NCBI GenBank assembly: GCA_020721205.1
Contig: DYNF01000002.1
Location: 23,503 to 80,480 of the forward strand
Source of the DNA: Prochloron sp. SulCav_FS08_3_32_3330
GTDB taxonomy: Bacteria; Cyanobacteriota; Cyanobacteriia; Cyanobacteriales; DYNF01
Length of the DNA: 56,978 bases
Reading direction: 5' to 3'
Shown: in pieces, positions 43,095 to 52,093 of the stretch
Position numbering within the stretch: position 1 is the stretch's first letter
Layout of the letters: the number at the start of each line of letters is the position of its first letter
The notes under the pieces: generated by a model
The model's database searches: none
Seen by the model: the letters and a program-made list of their open reading frames with translations, nothing else
What the model was told of the DNA's origin: nothing
Translations under genes and position numbers: made by a program

Positions 43095-43322
43095 ATTGGT
43101 CATTGGTCATTGGTCATTGGTCATTGGTCATTGGTCATTGGTCATTGGTCATTTGTCATTGGTTATTTGTCATTTGTCATTAGTTAATAGTCATTAGTTA
43201 ATAGTTAATATTTAATATTTAATATTAACAGGCAAGATGCCTGTATCACAAGTAATAAATAACAAGTAATAAATAACAATTATTAACTATCAACTATCAA
43301 CTATCAACTATCAACTATTAAT
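43095..43322. repeat. Heptamer arrays in the urtA-urtB gap
   Basis: GGTCATT heptamers run head to tail from 43098 to about 43170 (at least eight nearly identical units), then become GTCATTA-like. A CAGGCAAGATGCCTGT palindrome lies at 43228-43244. A run of CAACTAT heptamers at about 43288-43317 ends just before urtB. Both families appear in one orientation, so no long fold-back is expected. Confidence 0.8.
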
Positions 43323-43324
43323 TA

Positions 43325-44524
43325 ATGTCTTTATTTTTAGAAAGTTTATTTAACGGTATAAGTATCGGATCAGTTTTATTAATTTCTGCCCTTGGTTTAG
43401 CGATAGTTTTTGGCTTAATGGGGGTAATTAATTTAGCTCATGGTGAGTTAATGATGCTCGGTGCTTATACAACTTTTGTTGTACAAAATCTGTTTAAACC
43501 TTTAGGTGATCCTTGGTTTAATTTGTATTTTATTGTGGCTATTCCCTGTGCTTTTGTAGTATCAGCTTTAATGGGATTACTATTAGAAAGGGGTGTCATT
43601 CGTTATCTTTATGGGCGACCTTTAGAAACTCTTTTAGCAACTTGGGGAGTGAGTTTAATTCTCATTCAATTTGTCAGAAGTGTTAACTGGAGTTTAATGA
43701 TCGGTGTTATTTTATTTCTTACTATTATTATTTGTCAAAAACCGATTATTAAACTAATTAATAAAATTTACATTTTACAATTAGGAAATCCTACGGAAAA
43801 AATTAAAACTTGGTTAAATAAAATTCCCTTATTCCTAGCAATAATTTTTGCAAGTATTTCCGTATTTGCTATTAATTATAGTAAACAAGATTTCTTCATT
43901 AAACCTTGGTTTGGTGCAGTAAATTTAAACGTAACTGCTCCTGTGTGGTTAAGAAGTCCAATAAAAGTACCCGGATTAGATTTTCAAATCTCATCAAGTC
44001 GCATCTTTATTATTATTTTAACTGTAATTTGTATCGCTGTAATTTACTGGTTTTTGAATCGTTCTAACTGGGGTTTACGCATAAGAGCAGTGACGCAAAA
44101 CCGCACCATGAGTGCTTGTTTAGGCATTCCTACGAGACAAGTTGATGCAATTACTTTTGCGATTGGATCCGGTTTAGCGGGAATTGCTGGATGTGCCATA
44201 ACTTTACTCGGATCAGTAGGTCCAAATACGGGTCAAAATTACATTATTGATGCGTTTATGGTGGTAGTTGTAGGGGGTGTGGGTAATTTATTTGGCACAG
44301 TGGTAGCGGCTTTAGCGATCGGTACAATTGATTATTTATTGGGATCAAGTACCATTGTTGCTTTATTAACTCCTCTGGAATTTTTAAAGCCTTTAACGGA
44401 ATTTTTTACCTTTTTTTCTAGTAGTAATATGGCAAAAGTAATGGTTTTTGCTTTAATTATTAGCTTTTTACAAATTAAACCTGCGGGTTTATTTCCCCAA
44501 AAAGGTAGAACCGCAGAATTATAA
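43325..44524 (+). CDS. urtB: Urea ABC transporter permease UrtB
   Basis: UrtB is one of the two inner-membrane permeases, of the branched-chain amino-acid (LivH) type. SVLLISALGLAIVFGLMGVI, NLAHGELMMLGAYTTFVVQN and the EAA-like GLRIRAVTQNRTMSACLGIP identify it. The 399-residue protein has about eight hydrophobic segments, with a longer middle section (about 120-220) than LivH. It is downstream of urtA behind repeat arrays. Confidence 0.95.
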   Translation: MSLFLESLFNGISIGSVLLISALGLAIVFGLMGVINLAHGELMMLGAYTTFVVQNLFKPLGDPWFNLYFIVAIPCAFVVSALMGLLLERGVIRYLYGRPLETLLATWGVSLILIQFVRSVNWSLMIGVILFLTIIICQKPIIKLINKIYILQLGNPTEKIKTWLNKIPLFLAIIFASISVFAINYSKQDFFIKPWFGAVNLNVTAPVWLRSPIKVPGLDFQISSSRIFIIILTVICIAVIYWFLNRSNWGLRIRAVTQNRTMSACLGIPTRQVDAITFAIGSGLAGIAGCAITLLGSVGPNTGQNYIIDAFMVVVVGGVGNLFGTVVAALAIGTIDYLLGSSTIVALLTPLEFLKPLTEFFTFFSSSNMAKVMVFALIISFLQIKPAGLFPQKGRTAEL

Positions 44525-44535
44525 TTTATTTGTTG

Positions 44536-44633
44536 GTTTGTTGTTGCACTTCAGTGCTAGAAAATATTGTGCTAAAGCACAACAACGAACTTAGCTTTAA
44601 AAGTTAATAAAAATCACAGGCAAGATGCCTGTG
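44536..44633. repeat. Two palindromes in the urtB-urtC gap
   Basis: GTTTGTTGTTGCAC...GTGC / GTGCTAAAGCACAACAACGAAC spans 44536-44590 and resembles the element at 35559-35639. CACAGGCAAGATGCCTGTG is at 44615-44633. Both lie inside the urt operon and could weaken read-through. Confidence 0.7.
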
Positions 44634-44662
44634 CCACATCAATAAATTAATGAAAAACAATA

Positions 44663-45832
44663 ATGGAAACTATCATTAATCCTCAAAAAAATAAACAAAA
44701 AAATAAACGAAAATTAATCATTGAAGGTTCTATTATTTTAGGCTTAACTTTAATTTTAGCCTTAGTTATGCCCTTAATTTTAGAACCTTTTAGACTTAAA
44801 TTATTAGGGCGTTTTTTAGCATTAGGAATAACCGCTTTAGGTATTGATTTAATTTGGGGTTATACAGGTTTATTAAGTTTAGGTCATGGTATCTTTTTTG
44901 CCCTAGGTGGATATGCCATTGCTATGCATATAAAACTGCAAATTCCTGATGGACAAATACCTGAATTTTTTACCCTTTATGGCGTAACAAAATTACCTTT
45001 TTTCTGGCAACCTTTTGCTTCTTTTCCCTTTACTTTTCTCGCTATTTTTATTATTCCTGCTATTACCGCCGGAATTTTAGGTTATTTAGTGTTTAGAAAT
45101 CGCATTAAAGGAGTTTATTTTTCGATCTTAACTCAAGCCGCTTTATTAGTCTTTTTTAACTTTTTTAATGGTCAACAAAAGTTAATTAATGGTACTAATG
45201 GATTGAAAACTGATACGGATACAATTTTTAATCTTGTAGCGGGATCAAATCAAGCTCAAATTATCTTTTATGAGTTAACAATTTTAGGAATTATTGTTAG
45301 TTATTTACTCTGTCGGTGGTTAACTAGCGGACGTTTTGGAAGACTATTAATTGCGATTCGAGATGATGAAATGCGACTGCGTTTTTCCGGTTATGATCCC
45401 ACTCCTTTTAAAGTTTTAGTATTTGCAATTTCAGGAGCGATCGCTGGATTAGCGGGGTCACTTTATACCGTGCAAAGCGGTTTAATTACGCCAGAAACGA
45501 TGAAAGTAGCCTTTTCCATTGAAATGGTCATTTGGGTAGCTGTAGGGGGTAGAGCCACCTTAATTGGGGCAATAATTGGGGCTTTAGCTGTTAATTTTGG
45601 CAGTAGTTTATTCAGTGAAAAATTCCCAGAAATTTGGCTATTTTTTCAAGGAGCATTATTTTTAATTGTCGTAACAGTTTTACCCGATGGTCTTGTGGGT
45701 TGGGTGAAAAATTCTGGTCTTAATTTAATTAAAAATCTCTTAGGAATTAAACCCCCCGTTGTTACATTTCCTGAATTGGTAGAAAACCCTGAAATTTTAC
45801 AAGAAAAGGAAGAATTAATCAATGACAAATAA
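44663..45832 (+). CDS. urtC: Urea ABC transporter permease UrtC
   Basis: UrtC is the LivM-type permease partner of UrtB. LGIDLIWGYTGLLSLGHGIF, FALGGYAIAMHI and the EAA-like LLIAIRDDEMRLRFSGYDPT are characteristic. The 389-residue protein begins with a Lys-rich cytosolic tail and has about nine membrane segments. The gene overlaps urtD by 11 bp, indicating translational coupling. Confidence 0.95.
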   Translation: METIINPQKNKQKNKRKLIIEGSIILGLTLILALVMPLILEPFRLKLLGRFLALGITALGIDLIWGYTGLLSLGHGIFFALGGYAIAMHIKLQIPDGQIPEFFTLYGVTKLPFFWQPFASFPFTFLAIFIIPAITAGILGYLVFRNRIKGVYFSILTQAALLVFFNFFNGQQKLINGTNGLKTDTDTIFNLVAGSNQAQIIFYELTILGIIVSYLLCRWLTSGRFGRLLIAIRDDEMRLRFSGYDPTPFKVLVFAISGAIAGLAGSLYTVQSGLITPETMKVAFSIEMVIWVAVGGRATLIGAIIGALAVNFGSSLFSEKFPEIWLFFQGALFLIVVTVLPDGLVGWVKNSGLNLIKNLLGIKPPVVTFPELVENPEILQEKEELINDK

Positions 45833-46586
45833 TCTTAAATCTAACATTTTAGAAATTAATAATTTAACGGTCAGTTTTGACGGTTTTAAGGCTTTAAATA
45901 ACCTTAATTTTAGTATTGAACAAGGGGAATTAAGGGTAATTATTGGACCTAATGGTGCGGGGAAAACTACCTTTTTAGATATTATTACAGGTAAGGTTAA
46001 ACCCACAGAAGGAAATGTCTTTTTTAAAGGTAAAAATTTAAGAAAATTCTCTGAACATCAAATTGCTAGATTAGGGATCGGACGTAAATTTCAAACTCCG
46101 AGAATTTACCTTAATTTAACGGTTAGGGAAAACTTAGATTTGACAGTAAATCCTCAAAAAAATGTCTTTAAAACCCTGTTTAATCCTGTTAGAAATAATG
46201 AAAAAAGAACGGTAGCTGGATTATTAGAAACTATCGGTTTAACTGCTAAAGCTGAATTAAAAGCTGATCTGTTATCTCATGGGGAAAAACAGCGCTTAGA
46301 AATTGGGATGTTAGTGGCACAATCTCCTGATTTATTATTAGTAGATGAACCTGTAGCCGGACTAACAGATGAAGAAACGGAAAATGTGGGAGCATTATTA
46401 TTAGAATTGGCTCAAAGTCATTCGATCATTGTGATTGAACATGACATGGAATTTGTGCGCCAAATTGCTAAAAAAGTCACCGTTTTACATCAGGGATCAG
46501 TATTATGTGAAGGCTCAATGGATCAGATTCAAAATGATCCGAAAGTGATTGAAGTTTATTTAGGAGAGGAACAACAACATGACTAA
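45822..46586 (+). CDS. urtD: Urea ABC transporter ATPase UrtD
   Basis: UrtD is the LivG-type ATPase. The Walker A is IGPNGAGKTTFLDIITGKVK, the signature is LLSHGEKQRLEIGM, and Walker B is PDLLLVDEPVAGLTDEE. LSHGEKQ, with H-G in place of the canonical SGGQ, is the normal UrtD form. It has 254 residues. It overlaps urtC by 11 bp and urtE by 8 bp. Confidence 0.95.
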   Translation: MTNNLKSNILEINNLTVSFDGFKALNNLNFSIEQGELRVIIGPNGAGKTTFLDIITGKVKPTEGNVFFKGKNLRKFSEHQIARLGIGRKFQTPRIYLNLTVRENLDLTVNPQKNVFKTLFNPVRNNEKRTVAGLLETIGLTAKAELKADLLSHGEKQRLEIGMLVAQSPDLLLVDEPVAGLTDEETENVGALLLELAQSHSIIVIEHDMEFVRQIAKKVTVLHQGSVLCEGSMDQIQNDPKVIEVYLGEEQQHD

Positions 46587-47328
46587 AGATCAAGCAATTA
46601 ATGATAATTTAGAGCCAATTATTCCCATGTTAAATTTATCAAATTTGAATGTATATTATGGGGAAAGTCACATTTTAAGAAGTGTGGATCTAAATATTTT
46701 CCCCGGAGAAATGGTCTGTTTAATTGGTAGAAATGGGGTAGGAAAAACGACTTTATTAAAAACTATTATGGGTTTACTTCATTCCCGTACTGGTAATATT
46801 AATTTAGAGGGCAAAAATATTAATAAAATTACCACAGATAAAAGGGCAAGATTAGGAATAGGATATGTACCTCAAGGAAGGGAGGTAATTCCTCGAATTT
46901 CGGTGAAAGATAACCTTTTATTAGGATTAGAAGCAAGACCAAAAGGAAGAAAGAAAACTGATATTATTTCTGAAGAAATATTTGAACTTTTCCCAGTTTT
47001 AAAAACGATGTTAAACCGCATGGGAGGGGACTTAAGCGGTGGTCAACAACAACAATTAGCAATAGCTAGAGCATTAATGGGAAAACCCCGTTTATTATTA
47101 TTAGATGAACCCACAGAAGGGATCCAACCTTCGATTATTTTAGAAATAGAATCAGCCGTGAAAAAGATTATTAAAACTACAGGAATTTCTGTCTTATTAG
47201 TAGAACAACATTTACATTTTGTGCGTCAAGCTGACCGTTATTATGCTATGCAAAAAGGCGGTATTGTGGCGACAGGAAATACACAACAATTAAGTCAAGA
47301 AATTATCCAGAAATTTTTAGCAGTTTAA
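46579..47328 (+). CDS. urtE: Urea ABC transporter ATPase UrtE
   Basis: UrtE is the LivF-type ATPase that completes the importer. Walker A is IGRNGVGKTTLLKTIMGLL, the UrtE-typical IGYVPQGREVIPRISVKDNL follows, the signature is DLSGGQQQQLAIARAL, and Walker B is LLLLDEPTEGIQPSII. The 249-residue length includes a ~15-residue extension (TKDQAINDNLEPI) before the domain, so a later start at M17 is possible. It ends the operon. Confidence 0.95.
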   Translation: MTKDQAINDNLEPIIPMLNLSNLNVYYGESHILRSVDLNIFPGEMVCLIGRNGVGKTTLLKTIMGLLHSRTGNINLEGKNINKITTDKRARLGIGYVPQGREVIPRISVKDNLLLGLEARPKGRKKTDIISEEIFELFPVLKTMLNRMGGDLSGGQQQQLAIARALMGKPRLLLLDEPTEGIQPSIILEIESAVKKIIKTTGISVLLVEQHLHFVRQADRYYAMQKGGIVATGNTQQLSQEIIQKFLAV

Positions 47329-47466
47329 GATAAAGATAACTTTATTAAAGATAAAATCTAATAAAATATTAGGATCAATTAAACATTTCATCGGTTATAT
47401 TTTTCCTTTAAATAATTAATTGAAAAATTATTGATTTTAATATTTATTATCATTTAATCAAAAACT

Positions 47467-47915
47467 TGTAGGGGCATGGCATCCTTAAATTATGATAATA
47501 ATTCTTAACTAATAAAACGCCATGCCCACACAATTATGATAATAATTCTTAACTAATAAAACGTCATGCCCACACAATCATGATAATAATTCTTAACTAA
47601 TAAAACGTCATGCCCACACAATCATGATAATAATTATTAACCAATAAAACGCCATGCCCACACAATCATGATAATAATTCTTAACTAATAAAACGTCATG
47701 CCCACACAATCATGATAATAATTCTTAACTAATAAAACGCCATGCCCACACAATCATGATAATAATTATTAACTAATAAAATGCCATGCCCACACAATTA
47801 TGATACCAACAATTAAATCAAAAATTGATGTTTATTTGATATTGATCAGTAGGTTGGGCATGACATTTTATAATTGAATGATAAAAAATAAAATTGATCG
47901 TGTCATGCCCCTACA
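47467..47915. repeat. 44-bp tandem array inside a palindromic element
   Basis: This occupies most of the 672-bp urtE-ABC1 gap. Seven units of exactly 44 bp start at 47492, 47536, 47580, 47624, 47668, 47712 and 47756. Each reads ATGATAATAATTCTTAACTA, ATAAAACG(C/T)CATGCCCACAC, AAT(C/T) with one to three changes. GTAGGGGCATGGCA lies on the left (47468-47481). A hairpin, GTAGGTTGGGCATGACA (47849-47865) with TGTCATGCCCCTAC (47901-47914), lies on the right. There are no variable spacers, so this is a minisatellite, not CRISPR. I see no gene. Confidence 0.88.
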
Positions 47916-48000
47916 AACTCCTTACAAGTTACAATAATTTATATTATAATAAAAAGACCATTTAAAAATCTATTGTTAACCAAGGTTTAGAAATAAGATC

Positions 48001-50010
48001 ATGACTCAACCCCTTTTACCCCCTAGCTATGATAGTGAAACCCCTTTACCCGTCAAAATTCCCCAAAAACATCAAGAAGATCTAGGTCCAGTGAGTGACA
48101 CTTCGCCCGAAAGTTGGCGTTATGATCCACAAAGAATTAATAATTATTATAAAAAAAGACCGTTACAAATTTTAGGAAGATTATTTAATATTGTTTTTAA
48201 TTTTGGTTTATTTATGCTTGGTTTATCGTGGGATAAATTCTTAGGCAATTCACCAAAAAATAGTAAAAAAAGAGCGATTCAATTAAGAGAAATTTTAACA
48301 AAATTAGGACCTACTTATATTAAAATTGGTCAAGCTTTATCAACTCGTCCTGATTTAGTTCCCCCCCTATATTTAGAGGAATTAACTACTTTACAAGATC
48401 AACTTCCTTCCTTTTCTAATGAGGTAGCTTTTCAATTTATTGAAGAAGAATTAGGGGATATTCCGACAGAAATTTTTGCGGAAATTTCAGATCAACCTTT
48501 AGCCGCCGCTTCTTTAGGACAAGTTTATAAAGCTAGGTTAAAAACAGGGGAAAAAGTCGCTGTAAAAGTGCAACGTCCTGATTTAATGAGACGCATTACT
48601 TTAGATATTTTTATTATGCGTAATTTGGCAGGTTGGGCAAAGAAACAATTTACAAAAATTCGCTCTGATCTAGTAGCAATTATTGATGAATTTTCTGGAC
48701 GTATTTTTGAAGAAATGAATTATTCCCAAGAGGGAAAAAATGCCGAAAAGTTTGCTGAATTGTACGGTTACATTAAAGAAATTTATGTTCCTAAGATTTA
48801 TTGGCAATATACCGGACGTAGAGTTTTAACGATGGAATGGATTGAAGGGACAAAATTAACGAGAATTAAAGAGATAGAAAGTAAGGGTATTAATGCGACG
48901 AGAATTGTCGAGATTGGGGTAGAATGTTCTTTAAGACAACTGTTAGAAAATGGCTTTTTTCATGCTGATCCTCATCCGGGTAATTTATTAGCAATGAATG
49001 ATGGAAAATTAGCTTATTTAGACTTTGGGATGATGTCTTATATTAAACCTCATCAAAGATATGGTTTAATTGAGGCAATTGTGCATTTAGTTAACCGTGA
49101 TTTTGAAGCTTTAGCACATGATTATGTCCAGTTAGAATTTCTCACTCCTGATACTGATTTAACCCCAATTATTCCCGCTTTAAGTGATGTTTTTGGTAAT
49201 GCTTTAGGCTCATCTGTAGCGGAATTAAATTTTAAAAAGATTACGGATCAAATGTCAGAAATGATGTATGAATTTCCTTTTCAAGTACCCGCTTATTATG
49301 CTTTAATTATTCGATCAATGGTTACATTAGAAGGGATTGCTTTAGGAATTGATCCTAATTTTAAAGTATTAAGTAAAGCTTATCCTTATGTAGCAAAAAG
49401 ATTATTAACTGATCCTTCTTTAGAGTTAAGAAATTCCTTAAAAGCTTTATTATTTAAAGATGGAAGTTTTCGCTGGAATCGGTTAGAAAATTTATTAAAA
49501 AATGCGAAAAATAGTCGGGATTATAATATTGAAAAAGTGTTAAATCAGGCGATCGAATTTATTTTTTCTGATCGAGGAATATTTATTCGAGAAAATTTAA
49601 TTAATGAAATTATCCAAGCGATTGATTTATTTGGGCGAAAAACTTGGCATGATTTTTCTTCAAAAGTTTTAAAACAAGTGGGTTTTCATTCTCAAGTAAA
49701 GCCTCCAGAATTGAATGAAAATAGTGAAAGTTTTAAACATTTACAAAATATTTGGACTATTTTACAAACTACTCAAGGCTTTGATCCTTTAAGTTTATTA
49801 CCTTTAATTCCTCAACTTTTAACGAAGGATGAAACTAAAGATATGGGGCAAAAAATTGCGGAGGGATTAGTGCAAAAAGTAGCGGCAAGATTAATCCGTA
49901 ATATCTTGTTAGAAAGTGAAAATTCTGAACAAAATCATGAGAATATTTCTAATATTCATAATGTGGTAAAGTTAGAAAAAAATCCTTTAGCTAAAGCGGC
50001 TTTTCGTTAA
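48001..50010 (+). CDS. ABC1/UbiB-family protein kinase-like ATPase
   Basis: ABC1/UbiB proteins are atypical kinases that support quinone and tocopherol biology and stress responses in cyanobacteria and plastids. The 669-residue protein has the KxGQ motif in YIKIGQALSTRPDLVPPLYL, the alanine-rich loop PLAAASLGQVYKARL, the ATP lysine in VAVKVQRPDL and the metal motif in FFHADPHPGNLL / LDFGMMS. Hydrophobic residues at about 57-75 could anchor it. Which quinone pathway it serves cannot be told here. It stands alone. Confidence 0.92.
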   Translation: MTQPLLPPSYDSETPLPVKIPQKHQEDLGPVSDTSPESWRYDPQRINNYYKKRPLQILGRLFNIVFNFGLFMLGLSWDKFLGNSPKNSKKRAIQLREILTKLGPTYIKIGQALSTRPDLVPPLYLEELTTLQDQLPSFSNEVAFQFIEEELGDIPTEIFAEISDQPLAAASLGQVYKARLKTGEKVAVKVQRPDLMRRITLDIFIMRNLAGWAKKQFTKIRSDLVAIIDEFSGRIFEEMNYSQEGKNAEKFAELYGYIKEIYVPKIYWQYTGRRVLTMEWIEGTKLTRIKEIESKGINATRIVEIGVECSLRQLLENGFFHADPHPGNLLAMNDGKLAYLDFGMMSYIKPHQRYGLIEAIVHLVNRDFEALAHDYVQLEFLTPDTDLTPIIPALSDVFGNALGSSVAELNFKKITDQMSEMMYEFPFQVPAYYALIIRSMVTLEGIALGIDPNFKVLSKAYPYVAKRLLTDPSLELRNSLKALLFKDGSFRWNRLENLLKNAKNSRDYNIEKVLNQAIEFIFSDRGIFIRENLINEIIQAIDLFGRKTWHDFSSKVLKQVGFHSQVKPPELNENSESFKHLQNIWTILQTTQGFDPLSLLPLIPQLLTKDETKDMGQKIAEGLVQKVAARLIRNILLESENSEQNHENISNIHNVVKLEKNPLAKAAFR

Positions 50011-50079
50011 TTAATTAGGGACAATTAATTGTCCTTACAAAAAAAGTATCAACTAAACTTTAATTAATTATTTTTAATT

Positions 50080-50502
50080 ATGAAAAATCTAAAAAATAAA
50101 TTCTTTTTTCTTACATTAACTATCTTAAGTTTTGGCATATTTCCTAATAATGGGAATGCTGATGAAATATGGACAACGGAAGAATATAATGTAATTTATC
50201 AAGAAGATAGGAATAATACGGCTATTTGGACTTATAACAATGGACTGGGAACGATTTTTATTGATGGTTTAGCCGGAAATTTTACTAATAGAGAATCTTA
50301 TAACGGTTATTGGGTACAAAAATCGTCTTCTTTGCGTTGTGATACTTACAGAGAAGGGGCAAATGGTCAACCTAGTTATTATTGGGGAAGATTTGAAATT
50401 ACTTTTATTGATTCTGATTTTCCTTCCCGTTGGCAAGGAAAATTTGGTCTTTGTGATCGCCAACCTGTTATTATTTTAAATGGGATTCCTTTGATTCCTT
50501 AA
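50080..50502 (+). CDS. Exported hypothetical protein
   Basis: I do not recognise this 140-residue protein. Residues 1-27 form a signal peptide (KKFFFLTLTILSFGIF-like, ending GNA-D). The mature part is rich in Trp, Tyr and Gly (IWTYNNGLGTIFIDGLAGNF, NGYWVQKSSSLRCDTYREG, WGRFEITFIDSDFPSRWQGK) and looks like a small beta-sandwich. Two cysteines (about C88 and C126) may pair. It stands between the ABC1 kinase and the RloA-like ATPase without obvious operon links. Confidence 0.6.
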   Translation: MKNLKNKFFFLTLTILSFGIFPNNGNADEIWTTEEYNVIYQEDRNNTAIWTYNNGLGTIFIDGLAGNFTNRESYNGYWVQKSSSLRCDTYREGANGQPSYYWGRFEITFIDSDFPSRWQGKFGLCDRQPVIILNGIPLIP

Positions 50503-50544
50503 AGTCATAATAAATTAATAATATTGAAGATTAAATAATCAAAT

Positions 50545-51906
50545 ATGCTAATTCGTTTTACAGTAGAAAATTATTTGTCTTTTCAAGAAAGGACAGAATT
50601 TAATATGATTGCTACGGCGGATCAAAATAAGCTTCATCATGTAGTTTATAATTCAAAAGATCAAGAATCAATTAAATTATTGAGAGGTAGCATTATTTAT
50701 GGTGCAAATGCTTCAGGAAAATCTAATCTGATTAAAGCAATGGCATTTGCTCAGGATTTTATTGTGGAAGGTGTAGCTAAAAATAAAAATATTATTCTTA
50801 ATAAATTTAGATTAAATCAAAGTTGTCAAAATAAACCTTCCCGTTTTGAATTTGAATTGAGAGTTAAAGGAAAACAATATGCTTATGGTTTTATTATTGA
50901 TAATAATAAAGTTCATGAAGAATGGCTTTATGAAATAGGTACAAAGGAAAAAGAAGATTGTATTTATGAAAGAAATGAAAATAAAATAAAGTTTAATTTT
51001 CATTATTGTTGGTTTAAAAATATAGAAAATCACAATAAAAATAGACTTTTATATGAAGCAGACAGCACTAGACAAAATTTATTATTCTTAACTAATTGTA
51101 AAGAGAGAAATATTACTTATTTTGAAAATATTTATAATTGGTTTGATGATATTTTAAATATTATTTTTCCTGAAAGTAAAGCTTTCATCTTACCTGTTTT
51201 TATTCATGATCAAAAAGAAACAGAACTTTTTTCAAAAATTTTAAATAAATTTGATTTGGGAATTGATAAACTTACTATTTCTAAAATTAATTTAAACGAT
51301 TATTCAGAAATACCACAGGATGCAAAAGATGAAATAAATAAACAATTTCCTTTTGATAACGAGGAATTTAATAGCATTTTTTCTCCTCAATATAATTGCA
51401 TTATTACTTATGATCAAGACAATCAAAATAATAAATATTTGCAAGTTTATCAGTTATCAACTATTAAGAAAAGTTCAGATAATTTAGATATAAACTTTAA
51501 AATTGAAGAAGAATCAGATGGCACTCAAAGAATTATAGATTTAATACCAATGTTAATAACTTTAGCTCAAAGTAATTCTATTTTTATTATTGATGAAATA
51601 GAAAGAAGTTTACATACTTTATTAATAAGAAAAATCTTTGATTTAGTCTTAAATAATCGTGATTTTACTAATAAAGAAAGTCAAATTATTGCTACTACCC
51701 ATGATGTTAATTTATTAGATATTGAAGAAATATTTAGAAAAGATGAAATTTGGTTTGTGGAAAAGAATAAACATGGTGAGTCTATCACTTATTCTTTAGC
51801 TAATACTGATGTGGAAAATTTAGATTTAACTAAAGGTTATTTAAAGGGAAGATTTGGTGCGATTCCTTTTCTTCAAGATATTAAAGATTTAAGTTTAAAA
51901 AATTAA
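50545..51906 (+). CDS. RloA-like AAA15 ATPase
   Basis: The 453-residue protein starts MLIRFTVENYLSFQERTEFN and has the P-loop YGANASGKSNLIKAM near residues 52-66. The C-terminal half holds the signature-like EESDGTQRIIDLIPML, Walker B FIIDEIERSLH and the switch ATTHDVNLL. This is the RloA/AAA15 (ATP/GTP phosphatase) family that pairs with RloB in restriction-linked and defence loci. The RloB partner follows after 12 bp but is truncated, so the unit may be non-functional. Confidence 0.85.
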   Translation: MLIRFTVENYLSFQERTEFNMIATADQNKLHHVVYNSKDQESIKLLRGSIIYGANASGKSNLIKAMAFAQDFIVEGVAKNKNIILNKFRLNQSCQNKPSRFEFELRVKGKQYAYGFIIDNNKVHEEWLYEIGTKEKEDCIYERNENKIKFNFHYCWFKNIENHNKNRLLYEADSTRQNLLFLTNCKERNITYFENIYNWFDDILNIIFPESKAFILPVFIHDQKETELFSKILNKFDLGIDKLTISKINLNDYSEIPQDAKDEINKQFPFDNEEFNSIFSPQYNCIITYDQDNQNNKYLQVYQLSTIKKSSDNLDINFKIEEESDGTQRIIDLIPMLITLAQSNSIFIIDEIERSLHTLLIRKIFDLVLNNRDFTNKESQIIATTHDVNLLDIEEIFRKDEIWFVEKNKHGESITYSLANTDVENLDLTKGYLKGRFGAIPFLQDIKDLSLKN

Positions 51907-51918
51907 GGACGTATATTT

Positions 51919-52077
51919 ATGCCAAGAGAAAGAAATGATGATTATAATAGAATTGCTAAAGATATTAGCAAAAAATGTAATCATGGAAAATGGAAATTAT
52001 TTATTATTGCAACAGAAGGTGATAAAGTGGAATATTTATATTTTAAAGAATTACAAAAAGAAAAAGCTGAATATTAG
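51919..52077 (+). pseudogene. Truncated RloB-like gene
   Basis: The 52-residue frame MPRERNDDYNRIAKDISKKC, then KWKLFIIATEGDKVEYLYFK, matches the front of RloB, whose TEG glutamate opens a TOPRIM-like site. It then ends at TAG 52075-52077, where full-length members continue for well over a hundred residues. The opposite-strand kinase gene begins at once (stop at 52094), so the rest was probably deleted. Confidence 0.78.
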
Positions 52078-52093
52078 TAACAAATTTATCTAA

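Noticed and set aside
42958-43197. 79-codon frame running from urtA into the GGTCATT array
   Set aside because: It is an alternative frame of urtA that continues through a tandem repeat (repeating V-I-G-H-W-S-L residues), with no independent support.
47492-47799. Possible CRISPR array (seven evenly spaced repeats)
   Set aside because: The units abut with no variable spacers; the whole 44 bp is conserved. No cas gene is nearby.
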